Assembly: GCF_003352045.1 (NCBI RefSeq)
Contig: NZ_CP025815.1
Coordinates: 1,922,001-1,986,000, forward strand
Source: Sulfitobacter sp. JL08
GTDB taxonomy: Bacteria > Pseudomonadota > Alphaproteobacteria > Rhodobacterales > Rhodobacteraceae
Length of the DNA: 64,000 nucleotides
Reading direction: 5' to 3'
The translations under genes were made by a program, and so were the position numbers. Under the pieces are notes generated by a model. The model saw nothing but the letters and a program-made list of their open reading frames with translations, was not told the DNA's origin and searched no databases. Position 1 is the first letter of the stretch, and every line of letters begins with the position of its first letter. This document shows positions 11,965 to 21,005 of this stretch, piece by piece.

Positions 11965-11984
11965 GTATTTTTGAAAAGATGAAG
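11965..11984 (+). repeat. Dispersed intergenic motif, copy A
   Basis: GTATTTTTGAAAAGATGAAG directly abuts the hisI stop codon. It matches the motif at 34405-34424 at 19 of 20 bases. The role is unknown; position right after a gene suggests a 3' end element. Confidence 0.6.
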
Positions 11985-11994
11985 GGCAGGGCAG

Positions 11995-12837
11995 TCACAG
12001 CCCGACCCGGGCGCGAATATCCTGCGGGCGAATGCCTTCGGCGCGGTATTTCGAAATGGCGCGCGCATCGTCCCGTTTGGCCAGGCGCTTTCCGTCTGTA
12101 TCGCGGATCAGACGGTGATGGTGATAGACAGGTGTGGGCAAGCCCAGCAAGGCTTGAAGCAAGACCTGCACAAACGTGGTCTCAAAAAGGTCCTCGCCCC
12201 GGATCACGTGGGTGATGCCCTGATCTGCATCATCCACAACCGCCGAAAACACATAAGATACGGTTCCGATATCCTTGCGCCCGATCACGATATCGCCGGT
12301 CTGCGCCGTCAGGTGAACAGTGTTCACATTATGCAGACCAGCATGTTTTGCACCGGTTTCCCGAAAGACAAGGGGCGCGCCCTTGATCACCTCGAGCGCG
12401 CGGGCCACATCAAGGCGCAGCGCGTCGCTTGCCCTGCGCGAGGACATGGGGCGGGCCCGACAAGTGCCGGGGTAGGCCACCGGTGCGGGATCGCCCTCTT
12501 GCGGAGCAGACAGCGCGGCGCGGATATCGGCGCGCGAACAAGAGCACGGATAAAGTAATCCGCGTGACTCCAGCACCTCCAGCGCTGCATCATAGCGGGG
12601 CAGATTGTCAGACTGGCGCAACACCGGCATTTCCCAGTCAAGGCCAAGCCAGGCCAGATCGTCGTAAATCAGCGCCTCCCATTCGGGGCGGGCGCGCGCT
12701 GTATCTGTATCTTCGATCCGCAACAGAAACCGCCCCTGATGGACCTGCGCCATGTCATAGGCCAGACACGCGGAATAGGCATGCCCCAGATGCAGCGGCC
12801 CGGTTGGACTGGGCGCAAATCTTGTGGTGAAACTCAC
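11995..12837 (-). CDS. gluQ: Glutamyl-Q tRNA(Asp) synthetase
   Basis: 280 residues, the length of GluQ-RS paralogs rather than full glutamyl-tRNA synthetases because the anticodon-binding domain is missing. It attaches glutamate to queuosine at position 34 of tRNA-Asp. The HIGH-like motif is HLGHA after RFAPSPTGPL; CSCS and a later Cys in YPGTCR make the zinc site; the KMSKS-like motif is RLAKRD. Its ATG overlaps the stop of the upstream methyltransferase gene by four bases. Confidence 0.92.
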   Translation of the reverse strand: MSFTTRFAPSPTGPLHLGHAYSACLAYDMAQVHQGRFLLRIEDTDTARARPEWEALIYDDLAWLGLDWEMPVLRQSDNLPRYDAALEVLESRGLLYPCSCSRADIRAALSAPQEGDPAPVAYPGTCRARPMSSRRASDALRLDVARALEVIKGAPLVFRETGAKHAGLHNVNTVHLTAQTGDIVIGRKDIGTVSYVFSAVVDDADQGITHVIRGEDLFETTFVQVLLQALLGLPTPVYHHHRLIRDTDGKRLAKRDDARAISKYRAEGIRPQDIRARVGL

Positions 12838-13448
12838 GCTTTTTCAATCACGTATACGTTTGCGTTCATGTTGATCCCGGGCAAATGCGGGCCGTTTTCC
12901 CTGAACAGAAGATGCGCGGCGCCGCAATCGATCCATTCGCACAGCTTGGCTTCGTATATCCGATCGGCAAGGGCGTGATCGTTCAGGGACAGCACGAAAA
13001 AGCCGCCCGGGTCCAGGGCGTGCATGAGATCATCAATCGACGAGGCAGGGGCCGCGCTTGCGCCAATGACCCCGATGGCTGCAATGGCATTGTATTGTCC
13101 AGGGGCAGCGGGCAGATCATCATCGGCGTCTATGGCGGTCAGCGTGCGGTAGATGTTTTTTTCCCGCGCCCTGTCCAGCATGTCCGGGGACACATCGACG
13201 CCATCAATCGTTTCGAACCCGGCCAGTTTCAGCGCAAGCCCTGACAGGCCGGTTCCGCACCCGAAATCCAGAACAGGGGCCGCCTTGTCGGTGACGTATT
13301 GCGCCAGTGCCGCAGCGCAACGCCCCGGCGTGGCATAGCCGTTTTCGCTGATTTCAGCCTCGTAAGTTGCGGCCCAGTCATCATATAGACGGCGCACACC
13401 GTCTGCTTCGCGGGTGCTGTAGGCCTTGCTTAAGAAACCGTCTGTCAT
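12834..13448 (-). CDS. Class I SAM-dependent methyltransferase
   Basis: 204 residues. Motif I is VLDFGCGTGLSG (about residues 67-78), followed by an acidic residue in GVDVSPDML, a typical Rossmann methyltransferase core. The substrate cannot be read from sequence. The gene overlaps gluQ by four bases and the two are probably co-transcribed, which allows a guess at an RNA- or translation-linked role but proves nothing. Confidence 0.8.
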   Translation of the reverse strand: MTDGFLSKAYSTREADGVRRLYDDWAATYEAEISENGYATPGRCAAALAQYVTDKAAPVLDFGCGTGLSGLALKLAGFETIDGVDVSPDMLDRAREKNIYRTLTAIDADDDLPAAPGQYNAIAAIGVIGASAAPASSIDDLMHALDPGGFFVLSLNDHALADRIYEAKLCEWIDCGAAHLLFRENGPHLPGINMNANVYVIEKA

Positions 13449-13470
13449 GTTCTGATGCTAGGGCAAAAGA

Positions 13471-14826
13471 CTAGGCGGCGTCCAGTACGGCACTTTGCAG
13501 CCAAGCCTGAAAATCGCCTTTTGCGCGATCTGTATAGGCCTGATACCGGTCCTTGCGGCCGCGCCGCCCTGATTTGAGGCCGTCCACAGGAGGGAAAAGG
13601 CCGAAATTCACATTCATCGGCTGAAAGGTCTTTGCCTCTGCGCCGCCCGTGATGTGGGTGATCAGCGCCCCGATGGCCGTTGTGGGCGGCGGCGGTGCCA
13701 GCGGTTTGCCCAGAATGTCGCCCGCAGCCAGACGCCCGGCCAAAAGGCCCATGGCAGCGCTTTCCACATAGCCTTCGACACCGGTGATCTGGCCGGCAAA
13801 GCGGATATGGGGCTGGCTGCGCAGCCGCATCTGCTGATCCAGCAGGGTCGGCGAATTCAGAAACGTATTGCGATGGATGCCACCCAAACGGGCAAAGCTG
13901 GCCTGTTCCAGACCGGGGATCATGCGCAACACCTCGGTCTGGGCGCCGTATTTCATTTTTGTCTGAAATCCGACGATGTTATAAAGCGTTCCCAATGCAT
14001 TATCGCGGCGCAGCTGCACCACGGCATAGGGTTTGACATCCGGGGCATGCGGATTGGTCAGACCCACCGGTTTCATCGGGCCAAAGCGCAACGTTTCGCG
14101 CCCGCGTTCGGCCATCACCTCGATCGGCAGGCAGCCGTCAAAATATCCGGCGGTTTCGCCCTCGTGAAATTCGGTTTTGTCTGCGGCCAGCAGCGCATCG
14201 ATAAATGCCTCGTACTGATCCTTGTCCATCGGACAATTCAGGTAGGCGGTGCGCTCTTCTTCGGTGTCGCCCTTGTCATAACGCGATTGCATCCAGGCGC
14301 GCGTCATATCGATCGAATCGTGATACAGGATCGGCGCGATGGCATCAAAAAACGCCAACGCCTCGGCCCCGGTTTCGGCCTGAATGGCCTGCCCCAGGGC
14401 GCCCGACGTAAGCGGGCCGGTGGCAATGATCCAATATCCGTCCTTTGGCAATTCGGTGATTTCGCCATAGGCGACCGAAATGTTGGGATGCGCCAGCAAG
14501 GCCGCTGTCACCGATGCGGCAAACGGATCGCGATCAACCGCCAATGCGCCGCCCGCGGGCAGTTTGTGTTTGTCGGCCATTGCCATGATGATCCCGTTGG
14601 CCGCGCGCATTTCCCAGTGCAGCAACCCCACAGCATTCTGTGTATCATCATCCGAGCGGAACGAGTTGGAACAGACCATTTCCGCAAGATGGCCTGTCTT
14701 GTGGGCAAAGGTTTCCACCTTGGGGCGCATTTCGTGGATAAGCACGGGCACGCCCGACTGGGCCGCCTGCCATGCGGCTTCGGCCCCGGCCATGCCGCCG
14801 CCAACGATATGAAGTGTTTCGGTCAT
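13471..14826 (-). CDS. trmFO: Methylenetetrahydrofolate-tRNA-(uracil-5-)-methyltransferase TrmFO
   Basis: 451 residues from the ATG at 14826; a longer frame from 14862 adds 12 residues ahead of the conserved start [14 protein letters not shown] and is not favoured. A folate- and FAD-dependent enzyme that makes m5U54 in the T loop of tRNA. The [11 protein letters not shown] dinucleotide-binding motif opens the protein, and [11 protein letters not shown] is a family hallmark. About 310 bases with strong hairpin potential lie upstream, the likely leader or promoter region. Confidence 0.95.
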   Translation of the reverse strand: MTETLHIVGGGMAGAEAAWQAAQSGVPVLIHEMRPKVETFAHKTGHLAEMVCSNSFRSDDDTQNAVGLLHWEMRAANGIIMAMADKHKLPAGGALAVDRDPFAASVTAALLAHPNISVAYGEITELPKDGYWIIATGPLTSGALGQAIQAETGAEALAFFDAIAPILYHDSIDMTRAWMQSRYDKGDTEEERTAYLNCPMDKDQYEAFIDALLAADKTEFHEGETAGYFDGCLPIEVMAERGRETLRFGPMKPVGLTNPHAPDVKPYAVVQLRRDNALGTLYNIVGFQTKMKYGAQTEVLRMIPGLEQASFARLGGIHRNTFLNSPTLLDQQMRLRSQPHIRFAGQITGVEGYVESAAMGLLAGRLAAGDILGKPLAPPPPTTAIGALITHITGGAEAKTFQPMNVNFGLFPPVDGLKSGRRGRKDRYQAYTDRAKGDFQAWLQSAVLDAA

Positions 14827-15138
14827 GCAGTGGGATGTAGGGCAGGGCATGGCCAAGCGCAACGGCCCTGTGGGGTCTGCGGGTTGGTTTTGCGGGGATG
14901 TTTTGGGGTCGCCGCTGCGGGAATGTCATGATCAGTTAGAGAGACTGATCTGGAGGGACCTTCCGCCGGCGGCGACCCAAAAGCGTATCAGACGCTATGT
15001 CTTGGAATCACTCTTGCCCCATTTGTGCCGCTTTCGAAAGGGAAAAAGTGGAAACCGATTGGTTCTTATTGCACAACAGTCGTTAAATCATTGCTAATGA
15101 ACGGAAAGTTAACGGGGGCAGGACAAAAACAAGGAAAT
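14827..15138. other. Gene-free region upstream of trmFO with large hairpin
   Basis: No supported gene. TTTTGGGGTCGCCGC (14901-14915) and GCGGCGACCCAAAA (14969-14982) are complementary with one bulged base. Within them GCGGGAA (14917-14923) faces TTCCGC (14961-14966), and GATCAGT (14930-14936) with ACTGATC (14944-14950) makes an inner stem. AGCGT-atcag-ACGCT follows at 14982-14996. The part after 15050 is AT-richer and contains TTAA-N7-CTAA at 15083-15097. It separates two minus-strand genes and presumably holds the trmFO promoter. Confidence 0.6.
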
Positions 15139-15924
15139 TCACTGTTTCCAATTCGGCGGTCGCTTCCCCAGAAATGCCTCAATTCCTTCTTCGGTGTCCT
15201 TGTCCATCATGTTTTCAACCATGACTCCCCCGGTATAGGCATAGGCCTGCGCCAGCGGCATTTCCATTTGCCGGTAATAGGCCGCTTTGCCGATTTTCAC
15301 GGCTGTGGCCAGTTTCGCGGCAATCGTTTCCGCCAGTGCCTGCGTTTGCGCCGCCAGCTCTGTTTCCGGCACCACGCGGTTGACCAACCCCAGCGCCATC
15401 GCGCGATCGGCATCTATGAACTCGCCGGTGGTCAGCATTTCGAACGCGTGTTTCGTTGGGATATTGCGCGACAGCGCCACCATCGGAGTCGAGCAGAACA
15501 GCCCGATATTCACTCCGTTCACGCCAAATCGCGTGCCCTCGGCGGCCACGGCCAGATCGCAGGACGCCACCAACTGGCACCCGGCCGCCGTGGCGATGCC
15601 GTGCACCTGCGCAATCACCGGCTGGGGAACAGCCCGCACCGACATCATCATCGCGGCACACCGGTCGAAAAGATCCTTGAAATAGGCCTTACCGCCATCT
15701 TCGGCCTGCCGCCCGTTGGTCATCTGCTTCAGATCATGGCCCGCGCAAAACGCCTTGCCCGCGCCCGACAGGATCACCGCGCGCACCGATGTGTCATCGC
15801 GCAGATCATCCAATGTGTGCTGCAAGGCAGCCAGCATTTCGTCCGACAGGGCGTTCAGCCTGTCGGGTGCGTTCATTTTCAGATGCGCAATCGCATTTGT
15901 GTCGTGACGTTCCAGAATTGCCAT
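15139..15924 (-). CDS. Enoyl-CoA hydratase/isomerase-family protein, ECHDC3-like
   Basis: 261 residues, crotonase fold. The CoA-binding oxyanion segment FCAGHDLKQM is present. The second signature region reads GVNIGLFCSTPMVALSR, typical of the ECHDC3 lineage; the two catalytic glutamates of classical enoyl-CoA hydratases are not in their usual places. Hydratase activity should therefore not be assumed. AGGAGG lies just before the ATG. A thioesterase gene is divergent 57 bases away, suggesting a shared acyl-CoA theme. Confidence 0.85.
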   Translation of the reverse strand: MAILERHDTNAIAHLKMNAPDRLNALSDEMLAALQHTLDDLRDDTSVRAVILSGAGKAFCAGHDLKQMTNGRQAEDGGKAYFKDLFDRCAAMMMSVRAVPQPVIAQVHGIATAAGCQLVASCDLAVAAEGTRFGVNGVNIGLFCSTPMVALSRNIPTKHAFEMLTTGEFIDADRAMALGLVNRVVPETELAAQTQALAETIAAKLATAVKIGKAAYYRQMEMPLAQAYAYTGGVMVENMMDKDTEEGIEAFLGKRPPNWKQ

Positions 15925-15981
15925 CTTGCCCTCCTACCGGTTCGCCGCCAACGTTAGCCGCAACGCAACAGGAGGGAAAGC

Positions 15982-16404
15982 ATGCCCGTCGTCATGACAA
16001 AAGAAGATATGGAACAGTTTTTGAACGACGTGTTTCCGCAGGTGGCCGGTGATTTCGGAGTTGATCACATCGGCGAAAACCAGATCACCATGCGCCTGTT
16101 TGCCAATGAAAAACATCTGCGTCCCGGCGGAACGGTTTCTGGGCCTGCCATGTTCGGCCTTGCGGATGTCTGCGTTTACATGGCGATCATGGCGATGATC
16201 GGCCCCAAGGCGCTGGCCGTAACCACAAATGCATCGATCGATTTCATGCGCAAACCCGTTGCGGGTGTTGATCTGGTGGCACAGTGTCGTCTGCTGAAAC
16301 TGGGGCGCGTTCTGGCCGTAGGCGAAGTGTTGTTGTTTTCCGAAGGCATGACAGACCCTGTGGCGCGCGCGTCAATGACATATTCGATCCCGCCAAAAGA
16401 CTGA
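15982..16404 (+). CDS. PaaI-family acyl-CoA thioesterase
   Basis: 140 residues, hot-dog fold. Conserved features include the GGTVSGPAMFGLADVCVYMAI helix region and TTNASIDFMRKP, as in PaaI/YdiI-type thioesterases that hydrolyse aryl- or acyl-CoA. AGGAGGGAA precedes the ATG. It is divergent from the ECHDC3-like gene and followed by the rplM promoter. The natural substrate is unknown. Confidence 0.82.
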   Translation: MPVVMTKEDMEQFLNDVFPQVAGDFGVDHIGENQITMRLFANEKHLRPGGTVSGPAMFGLADVCVYMAIMAMIGPKALAVTTNASIDFMRKPVAGVDLVAQCRLLKLGRVLAVGEVLLFSEGMTDPVARASMTYSIPPKD

Positions 16405-16473
16405 AAAGTGGGGTATCATGTTACCTTATTTGTAAGCACCTGTTTTCGCTCAATTAATGCCTTGCATACACGC

Positions 16474-16501
16474 TTGACGGGGCCAATTGTGGGTATATAA
16501 C
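16474..16501 (+). promoter_or_regulatory. Sigma-70-type promoter of rplM-rpsI
   Basis: TTGACG (16474-16479) and TATAAC (16496-16501) separated by 16 bases make a strong housekeeping promoter. Transcription would start near 16507, giving a leader of about 60 bases. Confidence 0.7.
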
Positions 16502-16517
16502 GCCCCAATCGAATTCG

Positions 16518-16555
16518 GACCGCCTGTTTGGGGCGGTCTTTTCCATCAAACAGGA
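16518..16555 (+). promoter_or_regulatory. rplM leader with two mutually exclusive hairpins
   Basis: GACCGCC (16518-16524) and GGCGGTC (16532-16538) form a stem followed by TTTT, resembling an intrinsic terminator. CCTGTTTG (16523-16530) can instead pair with CAAACAGG (16547-16554), which overlaps the AGGA ribosome-binding site at 16552-16555. The two stems share bases 16523-16524 and 16530 and cannot coexist fully. This looks like an autoregulatory ribosomal-protein leader; the mechanism is inferred. Confidence 0.5.
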
Positions 16556-16565
16556 CGAACCTGAC

Positions 16566-17024
16566 ATGAAAACCTTTTCTGCAACACCGGCAGATATTGA
16601 CAAGAAATGGATCCTGATCGACGCCGAGGGCGTGGTTCTGGGCCGTTTGGCGTCGATCGTTGCCATGCGCCTTCGGGGCAAACACAAGCCATCGTTCACG
16701 CCGCACATGGACATGGGCGACAACGTGATCATCATCAACGCCGAAAAGGTGCAGTTGACCGGCAAGAAACGTGAAAAGCCGAATTACTGGCACACGGGCC
16801 ACCCCGGCGGGATCAAATCGCGCACAACAGGCGAAATCCTGGAAGGCAAATACCCCGAGCGCGTCGTGACGCAAGCTGTCAAACGCATGCTGCCCGGCAA
16901 CCGCCTGTCGCGTACGCAGATGACCAATCTGCGCGTCTACGCCGGCACAGAGCACCCCCACGAGGCGCAAAGTCCCGAAGTTCTGGATGTCAAATCCATG
17001 AACAACAAAAACACCCGGAGCTGA
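16566..17024 (+). CDS. rplM: 50S ribosomal protein L13
   Basis: 152 residues. Universal large-subunit protein acting early in 50S assembly. The opening [18 protein letters not shown], the HIGH-like [10 protein letters not shown] stretch (HPGG) and the AVKRMLP segment are characteristic. It is followed by rpsI five bases after its stop, the universal rplM-rpsI operon. A strong promoter and a structured leader precede it. Confidence 0.98.
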   Translation: MKTFSATPADIDKKWILIDAEGVVLGRLASIVAMRLRGKHKPSFTPHMDMGDNVIIINAEKVQLTGKKREKPNYWHTGHPGGIKSRTTGEILEGKYPERVVTQAVKRMLPGNRLSRTQMTNLRVYAGTEHPHEAQSPEVLDVKSMNNKNTRS

Positions 17025-17029
17025 TAGAC

Positions 17030-17518
17030 ATGGCTGATGAGATCAACACACTCGAAGACCTGAACGAAGTTGCAGGTCTGAACCCGGCACCGGTCGATCT
17101 GGCCGAGCCGCGCGAACCTGTCCGTGACGAACTGGGCCGCTCCTACGCCACCGGCAAACGCAAAGATGCGATCGCCCGGGTCTGGATCAAACCCGGTTCC
17201 GGCAAGGTCACCGTCAATGGCAAAGAGATCAAAACATATTTTGCACGCCCCGTGCTGCAAATGATCCTGCGCCAGCCGTTCACCATTTCCGGCACCGAAG
17301 ACCAGTTCGACGTTACCGCCACCGTCAAGGGCGGCGGTCTGTCCGGTCAGGCCGGTGCGGTCAAGCACGGTATTTCCAAAGCATTGCAGCTTTATGATCC
17401 GTCGCTGCGCGGCGCATTGAAAGCCGCCGGCTTCCTGACACGCGACAGCCGCGTTGTGGAACGCAAGAAATACGGCAAGGCGAAAGCCCGCAAGAGCTTC
17501 CAGTTCTCCAAGCGTTAA
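17030..17518 (+). CDS. rpsI: 30S ribosomal protein S9
   Basis: 162 residues, with an N-terminal extension of about 35 acidic residues before the conserved [14 protein letters not shown] motif, as is common in alphaproteobacteria. The C-terminal tail ends Ser-Lys-Arg, the basic tip that reaches the P-site t[17 protein letters not shown] and [12 protein letters not shown] are conserved. It is the second gene of the rplM operon and is followed by an intrinsic terminator. Confidence 0.98.
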   Translation: MADEINTLEDLNEVAGLNPAPVDLAEPREPVRDELGRSYATGKRKDAIARVWIKPGSGKVTVNGKEIKTYFARPVLQMILRQPFTISGTEDQFDVTATVKGGGLSGQAGAVKHGISKALQLYDPSLRGALKAAGFLTRDSRVVERKKYGKAKARKSFQFSKR

Positions 17519-17540
17519 GCGGGCAGGACACCAGACAATC

Positions 17541-17571
17541 AAAAGGGGCGGTCAGTTGGCCGCCCTTTTTT
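17541..17571 (+). terminator. Intrinsic terminator of rplM-rpsI
   Basis: GGGCGG (17546-17551), loop TCAGTTGG, CCGCCC (17560-17565), then six T residues to 17571. AAAA before the stem means it could also stop leftward transcripts from the convergent acyltransferase gene. Confidence 0.88.
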
Positions 17572-17601
17572 CATCGCAGCCCGGATTTTGGATGGCGGAG
17601 G

Positions 17602-19500
17602 CTAGGGAACAGGCAACCAATTCCGTTCCGCCATGATCTGGCCGAAATACTTCGATCCGGCCAGTGTCCAGTGCCCGTAATCATAAGATACGGCCTTGCC
17701 GTCGGGCGTGATGCCGCTGCATTCCTGAACGGTATCGTCACACACCAGCGCGTAGCGATCCAGATAGGTCATGTTGTGCGCTTGCGCGATCTGTTGCAGC
17801 TCGGGGGCCATGTTCAGGGCCAGTTCGCTGCGTTCGGAATAGAATTTCTTGTTGGTGCGCTGACGGGGAAACGCCATCTTGCCATCAAACCGGATGTCGC
17901 GGGCAATTTCATGGATCATCACCGGCGCCTCGGTGTCATATTCGACGTTCTGTCCGGCCAGGTACATCTTTATGCCGCGGTCTTGCAGCATTGCAGGCAC
18001 GTTTGCCATGATGTTCAGGCGTCCGGGCCGGTGCCAGCGGGCCGCAAACACGACATGGGTTGTTTTGGCCAGCAATGTCGCGCTGATACTCAGAAACTCT
18101 TCAAGACATGCTTCCAGTTCAGCTTTGTCGTTTGCGTGTTCGTAGCAGCCGAAATTCATCGAGATCTGCCGGATGTTCACATTCGGAAACAGATCCGGAT
18201 TCTGATAGATCGCGTTGAACAACCCTTTTGAATGGCTGTCCCCCACCAGCAATACATTGGCTTTTCCGGTGTCTTCCCCGAAATCCGCCAGGTCAAACCG
18301 CGCGGGTACCTCGCCGGTCAGAACATCCCAGGTGCGAAACCGTTCGTATCGCGCATCGATCATTGGCTGGCTAAGATTGCGGATGATTTCGCGATCGGGA
18401 AACCCGTCTTTTTCATGCCCGTAATACCCGACAAGGACAAACGCCAGAATGCCGGCCAGCGACGCGCCGAAAATACCACGCCGTGATGGCAACAGCCGCG
18501 CCGGCGCACCGCGAAAGGGTTGTTCGACATAGCGCCAGCTGACCGCGGCCAGTACCAGTGACAAAACTGCCAGAAGCGCCATAAGCCACGGATCGGGAAA
18601 CACCACGGATTTGATGCGCGCGAACGCGAAAAGCGGCTGGTGCCACAGATAGGCGGAAAAGCTGATCAAACCGATGCCCACAAAGGCACGCATCGATAAA
18701 ATCCGCGCGGTCATGCTGTCGGGTGTGGCGAACAGGATAATCAACGCTGTTCCCGCGACAGGTGGAATGGCAAAGACGGGGTAGGGCGTGTCATGGCTGA
18801 ATGCAAAGATTGCGAAAACGATCAGCCCAAGGCCGATCGCCGCCCATAGCGCATTTCCCTTGGGGGGATGATACAGCATCACATAGGCGCACAGTGATCC
18901 GACCAGCAGTTCCCAGATGCGCGTATGGGTCAGGAAAAACCGACCCTCGGGTTCCAGATTGCCAAACGTGGCATAGGCTATACTGGCGATTGCGCAGACC
19001 AGAATGAACCACAGCGCAACACGGCGCCCCCACCGCATTGCCACCGCCAGAAGCGGGGGAAACAGCAGATAATACTGTTCTTCGACGGCAAGCGACCAGG
19101 TGTGCAAAAGCGGCTTTTCTTCGGCCACAGCCGCGAAATAATCGCTTTCGCTGTAAAACAGGAAATTGCTGCTGAACAACGATGTGACGGTCAGGCTTTC
19201 GAAAAAATCCTTGAGCTGGGTTTGCAGCATCCACGCCCAAGCAAACGGAATGCAAGCCGCCATGACAAGAAACAAGGCCGGCAGAATGCGCCGCGCGCGA
19301 CGTTCATAGAACCGGACCAGCGAATAAGTGCCCGCTTCCATGTCGCTCAACAGGATGGTCGTGATCAGATAGCCAGAGATCACAAAGAAAACATCAACAC
19401 CGACAAACCCGCCGGAAAACAGGGAAAACCCGCCGTGAAACAGGATAACCGGAACAACCGCAACAGCGCGCAGGCCGTCTATGTCGCGCCGGTACTTCAC
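17602..19500 (-). CDS. Acyltransferase-3 / SGNH-hydrolase fusion protein
   Basis: 632 residues, OafA-type. The N-terminal half (about 1-350) is a multi-pass acyltransferase-3 domain beginning RRDIDGLRAVAVVPVILFH, with about ten membrane segments and the RRARRILPALF motif. The C-terminal half is a periplasmic SGNH domain with the nucleophile in LLVGDSHSKG and a terminal DYGHWTLAG holding the catalytic His. Such proteins O-acetylate surface polysaccharide or lipopolysaccharide sugars. An FkbM methyltransferase gene lies just upstream on the same strand, fitting a glycan-decoration locus. Confidence 0.9.
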   Translation of the reverse strand: MKYRRDIDGLRAVAVVPVILFHGGFSLFSGGFVGVDVFFVISGYLITTILLSDMEAGTYSLVRFYERRARRILPALFLVMAACIPFAWAWMLQTQLKDFFESLTVTSLFSSNFLFYSESDYFAAVAEEKPLLHTWSLAVEEQYYLLFPPLLAVAMRWGRRVALWFILVCAIASIAYATFGNLEPEGRFFLTHTRIWELLVGSLCAYVMLYHPPKGNALWAAIGLGLIVFAIFAFSHDTPYPVFAIPPVAGTALIILFATPDSMTARILSMRAFVGIGLISFSAYLWHQPLFAFARIKSVVFPDPWLMALLAVLSLVLAAVSWRYVEQPFRGAPARLLPSRRGIFGASLAGILAFVLVGYYGHEKDGFPDREIIRNLSQPMIDARYERFRTWDVLTGEVPARFDLADFGEDTGKANVLLVGDSHSKGLFNAIYQNPDLFPNVNIRQISMNFGCYEHANDKAELEACLEEFLSISATLLAKTTHVVFAARWHRPGRLNIMANVPAMLQDRGIKMYLAGQNVEYDTEAPVMIHEIARDIRFDGKMAFPRQRTNKKFYSERSELALNMAPELQQIAQAHNMTYLDRYALVCDDTVQECSGITPDGKAVSYDYGHWTLAGSKYFGQIMAERNWLPVP

Positions 19501-19539
19501 GGGCGGGTCGCTGTCAGTCTGATATCAACGCGCACAGTT

Positions 19540-20361
19540 TCACGCATCCGGGTGCACGTACCAGTCGTCAAAGCGCGATGCCGTTTCAGCAACGCGCTTG
19601 TATCCATGTTCAGTCAAAATCCGATATATATCAGAACGTTGCGGCGCGAAGTTGTGTTCAACCGTGATCACACGAAACCGGTAACTGTCAAAGTCGAACG
19701 CATTCAGGATGTCAAACTCACTGCCTTCGGTATCGATCGAAAGATAATCGATCACCTGCGGGGCGCCGTGCGACTGAAGCAATTCGGTCAGCGTGATGGT
19801 TTCAACGGAATAGGTATTGCCCCTGATCTGGCGCCGCTTTTTCATGAACTGCGTCAAACCAGAGTTTTCGCCGCGCGGCGCTTCGGTGAAATCCAGATGG
19901 GCACCGGATTCGCGCCAGACGCAGCGCGTGTCGATCACGGCACTTCGGTTGGCATGCAGATCAGTGTGCCATTGCCGCGCCGGTTCTGCCAGAATGCCGG
20001 TCCAGCCGAAGTTTTGCTCCAGAAGGGCCGTATTGCTCAGATCCAGACCGTTTGTCGCCCCGAATTCCACGAAAAAACCCTGACGCTTGAACCCTGACAT
20101 GCCCAGTACGAAAACATCCTGACGCAGTTGCGATCTTGAGGATGGGAGCAGCGCCAGACACTGTGCCTGAAACTGCGGTGGCACCGCCTTTAACAGCTCA
20201 AGTTCGAAATAGGCAGGCGCCTGCTGTTGCAGCGCGGCAAGCTTTGATTTGCGGACCAGTTGATAACTGAACATCGGGGGCGTGTCTTCCGTCTTGAGCG
20301 TGGGTGCCTTGTTCCACGGACGGATCGTCTGGTCAATCGCGTCAATCGCGCACCCGGCCAC
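19540..20361 (-). CDS. FkbM-family methyltransferase
   Basis: Up to 273 residues; an in-frame ATG at 20274 (MFSYQLVRKS) would give 244 and is also plausible. The FkbM domain (about 75-265) shows FFVEFGATNGLDLSNT (SAM loop), DYLSIDTEGSEFDIL and VITVEHNF, typical of O-methyltransferases that act on sugars or secondary metabolites. It lies upstream of the acyltransferase gene with a 39-base gap, so the two may be co-transcribed and modify the same glycan. Confidence 0.82.
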   Translation of the reverse strand: MAGCAIDAIDQTIRPWNKAPTLKTEDTPPMFSYQLVRKSKLAALQQQAPAYFELELLKAVPPQFQAQCLALLPSSRSQLRQDVFVLGMSGFKRQGFFVEFGATNGLDLSNTALLEQNFGWTGILAEPARQWHTDLHANRSAVIDTRCVWRESGAHLDFTEAPRGENSGLTQFMKKRRQIRGNTYSVETITLTELLQSHGAPQVIDYLSIDTEGSEFDILNAFDFDSYRFRVITVEHNFAPQRSDIYRILTEHGYKRVAETASRFDDWYVHPDA

Positions 20362-20387
20362 GCGATGTGCGCCCGTGCTGCAAAAGT

Positions 20388-21005
20388 CTATTCGTCGGGC
20401 CGGATCAGACCCAGACCGCGCAAATAAATGCCGATGCCGCTTTCCAGCAGGTCTTCGGGGGGAAAGGGGCTTTGCGTGCCCGGAGAATTGCGGGCGAACA
20501 ATTCCACAACGCCATGGCTCAGCGCCCAGATATGCGCGCTGAACATCGGTGCGGGCGGGCGTTTTTCCGGCGGGATATGTTTGGACAGATCGGCGGCCGC
20601 CTGTTCCAGAACGGCGCGCGCCCGCTGTGACACGGCAGCCAGTTCCGGAGTGCGGTTGACCGAAATTCCGCTTTCGAACATCGCGATATAGTGGCCGGGG
20701 TATTTGCGCGCAAAGGCCAGATAGGCGCGCCCTGTTGCCTCGAACGCGGCCAGTGCGGATGGCTGGCCCTTGTCATAGGCATATTGCATGACATCGCCAA
20801 AAATCTCGTATCCCTGACGGGCCGCTTCGGCGATCAGATCTTCGCGCCCTTCGAAATGGCGGTATACGGCAGCGGGTGTAACGCCGGCCTGTTTCGCCGC
20901 TTCGGACAGGGTGAACCCGGTCGGGCCTTTCACCGTGATCAGTTCCAGCGCCGCATCGATCAATGCCTGTCGCAGATTGCCGTGATGATAGCCGCGCTTA
21001 GGCAT
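20388..21005 (-). CDS. TetR-family transcriptional regulator
   Basis: 205 residues starting at the ATG at 21005 ([15 protein letters not shown]); a longer frame from 21086 lies inside ppk2 and is not favoured. The N-terminal helix-turn-helix is [22 protein letters not shown]; the rest is a ligand-binding domain of WHG type. Its start overlaps the end of ppk2 by eight bases, so it is probably expressed with ppk2. The ligand and targets are unknown. Confidence 0.85.
   Translation of the reverse strand: MPKRGYHHGNLRQALIDAALELITVKGPTGFTLSEAAKQAGVTPAAVYRHFEGREDLIAEAARQGYEIFGDVMQYAYDKGQPSALAAFEATGRAYLAFARKYPGHYIAMFESGISVNRTPELAAVSQRARAVLEQAAADLSKHIPPEKRPPAPMFSAHIWALSHGVVELFARNSPGTQSPFPPEDLLESGIGIYLRGLGLIRPDE

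Noticed and set aside
13654-14931. 425-codon open frame antisense to trmFO
   Set aside because: Shadow frame; TrmFO motifs on the minus strand are unambiguous.
14825-15097. 90-codon frame in the trmFO upstream region
   Set aside because: Crosses the large hairpin, has no ribosome-binding site and no recognisable product.
15083-15097. TTAA-N7-CTAA as a second CtrA box
   Set aside because: One mismatch in an AT-rich stretch over 250 bases from the trmFO start; too weak to call.
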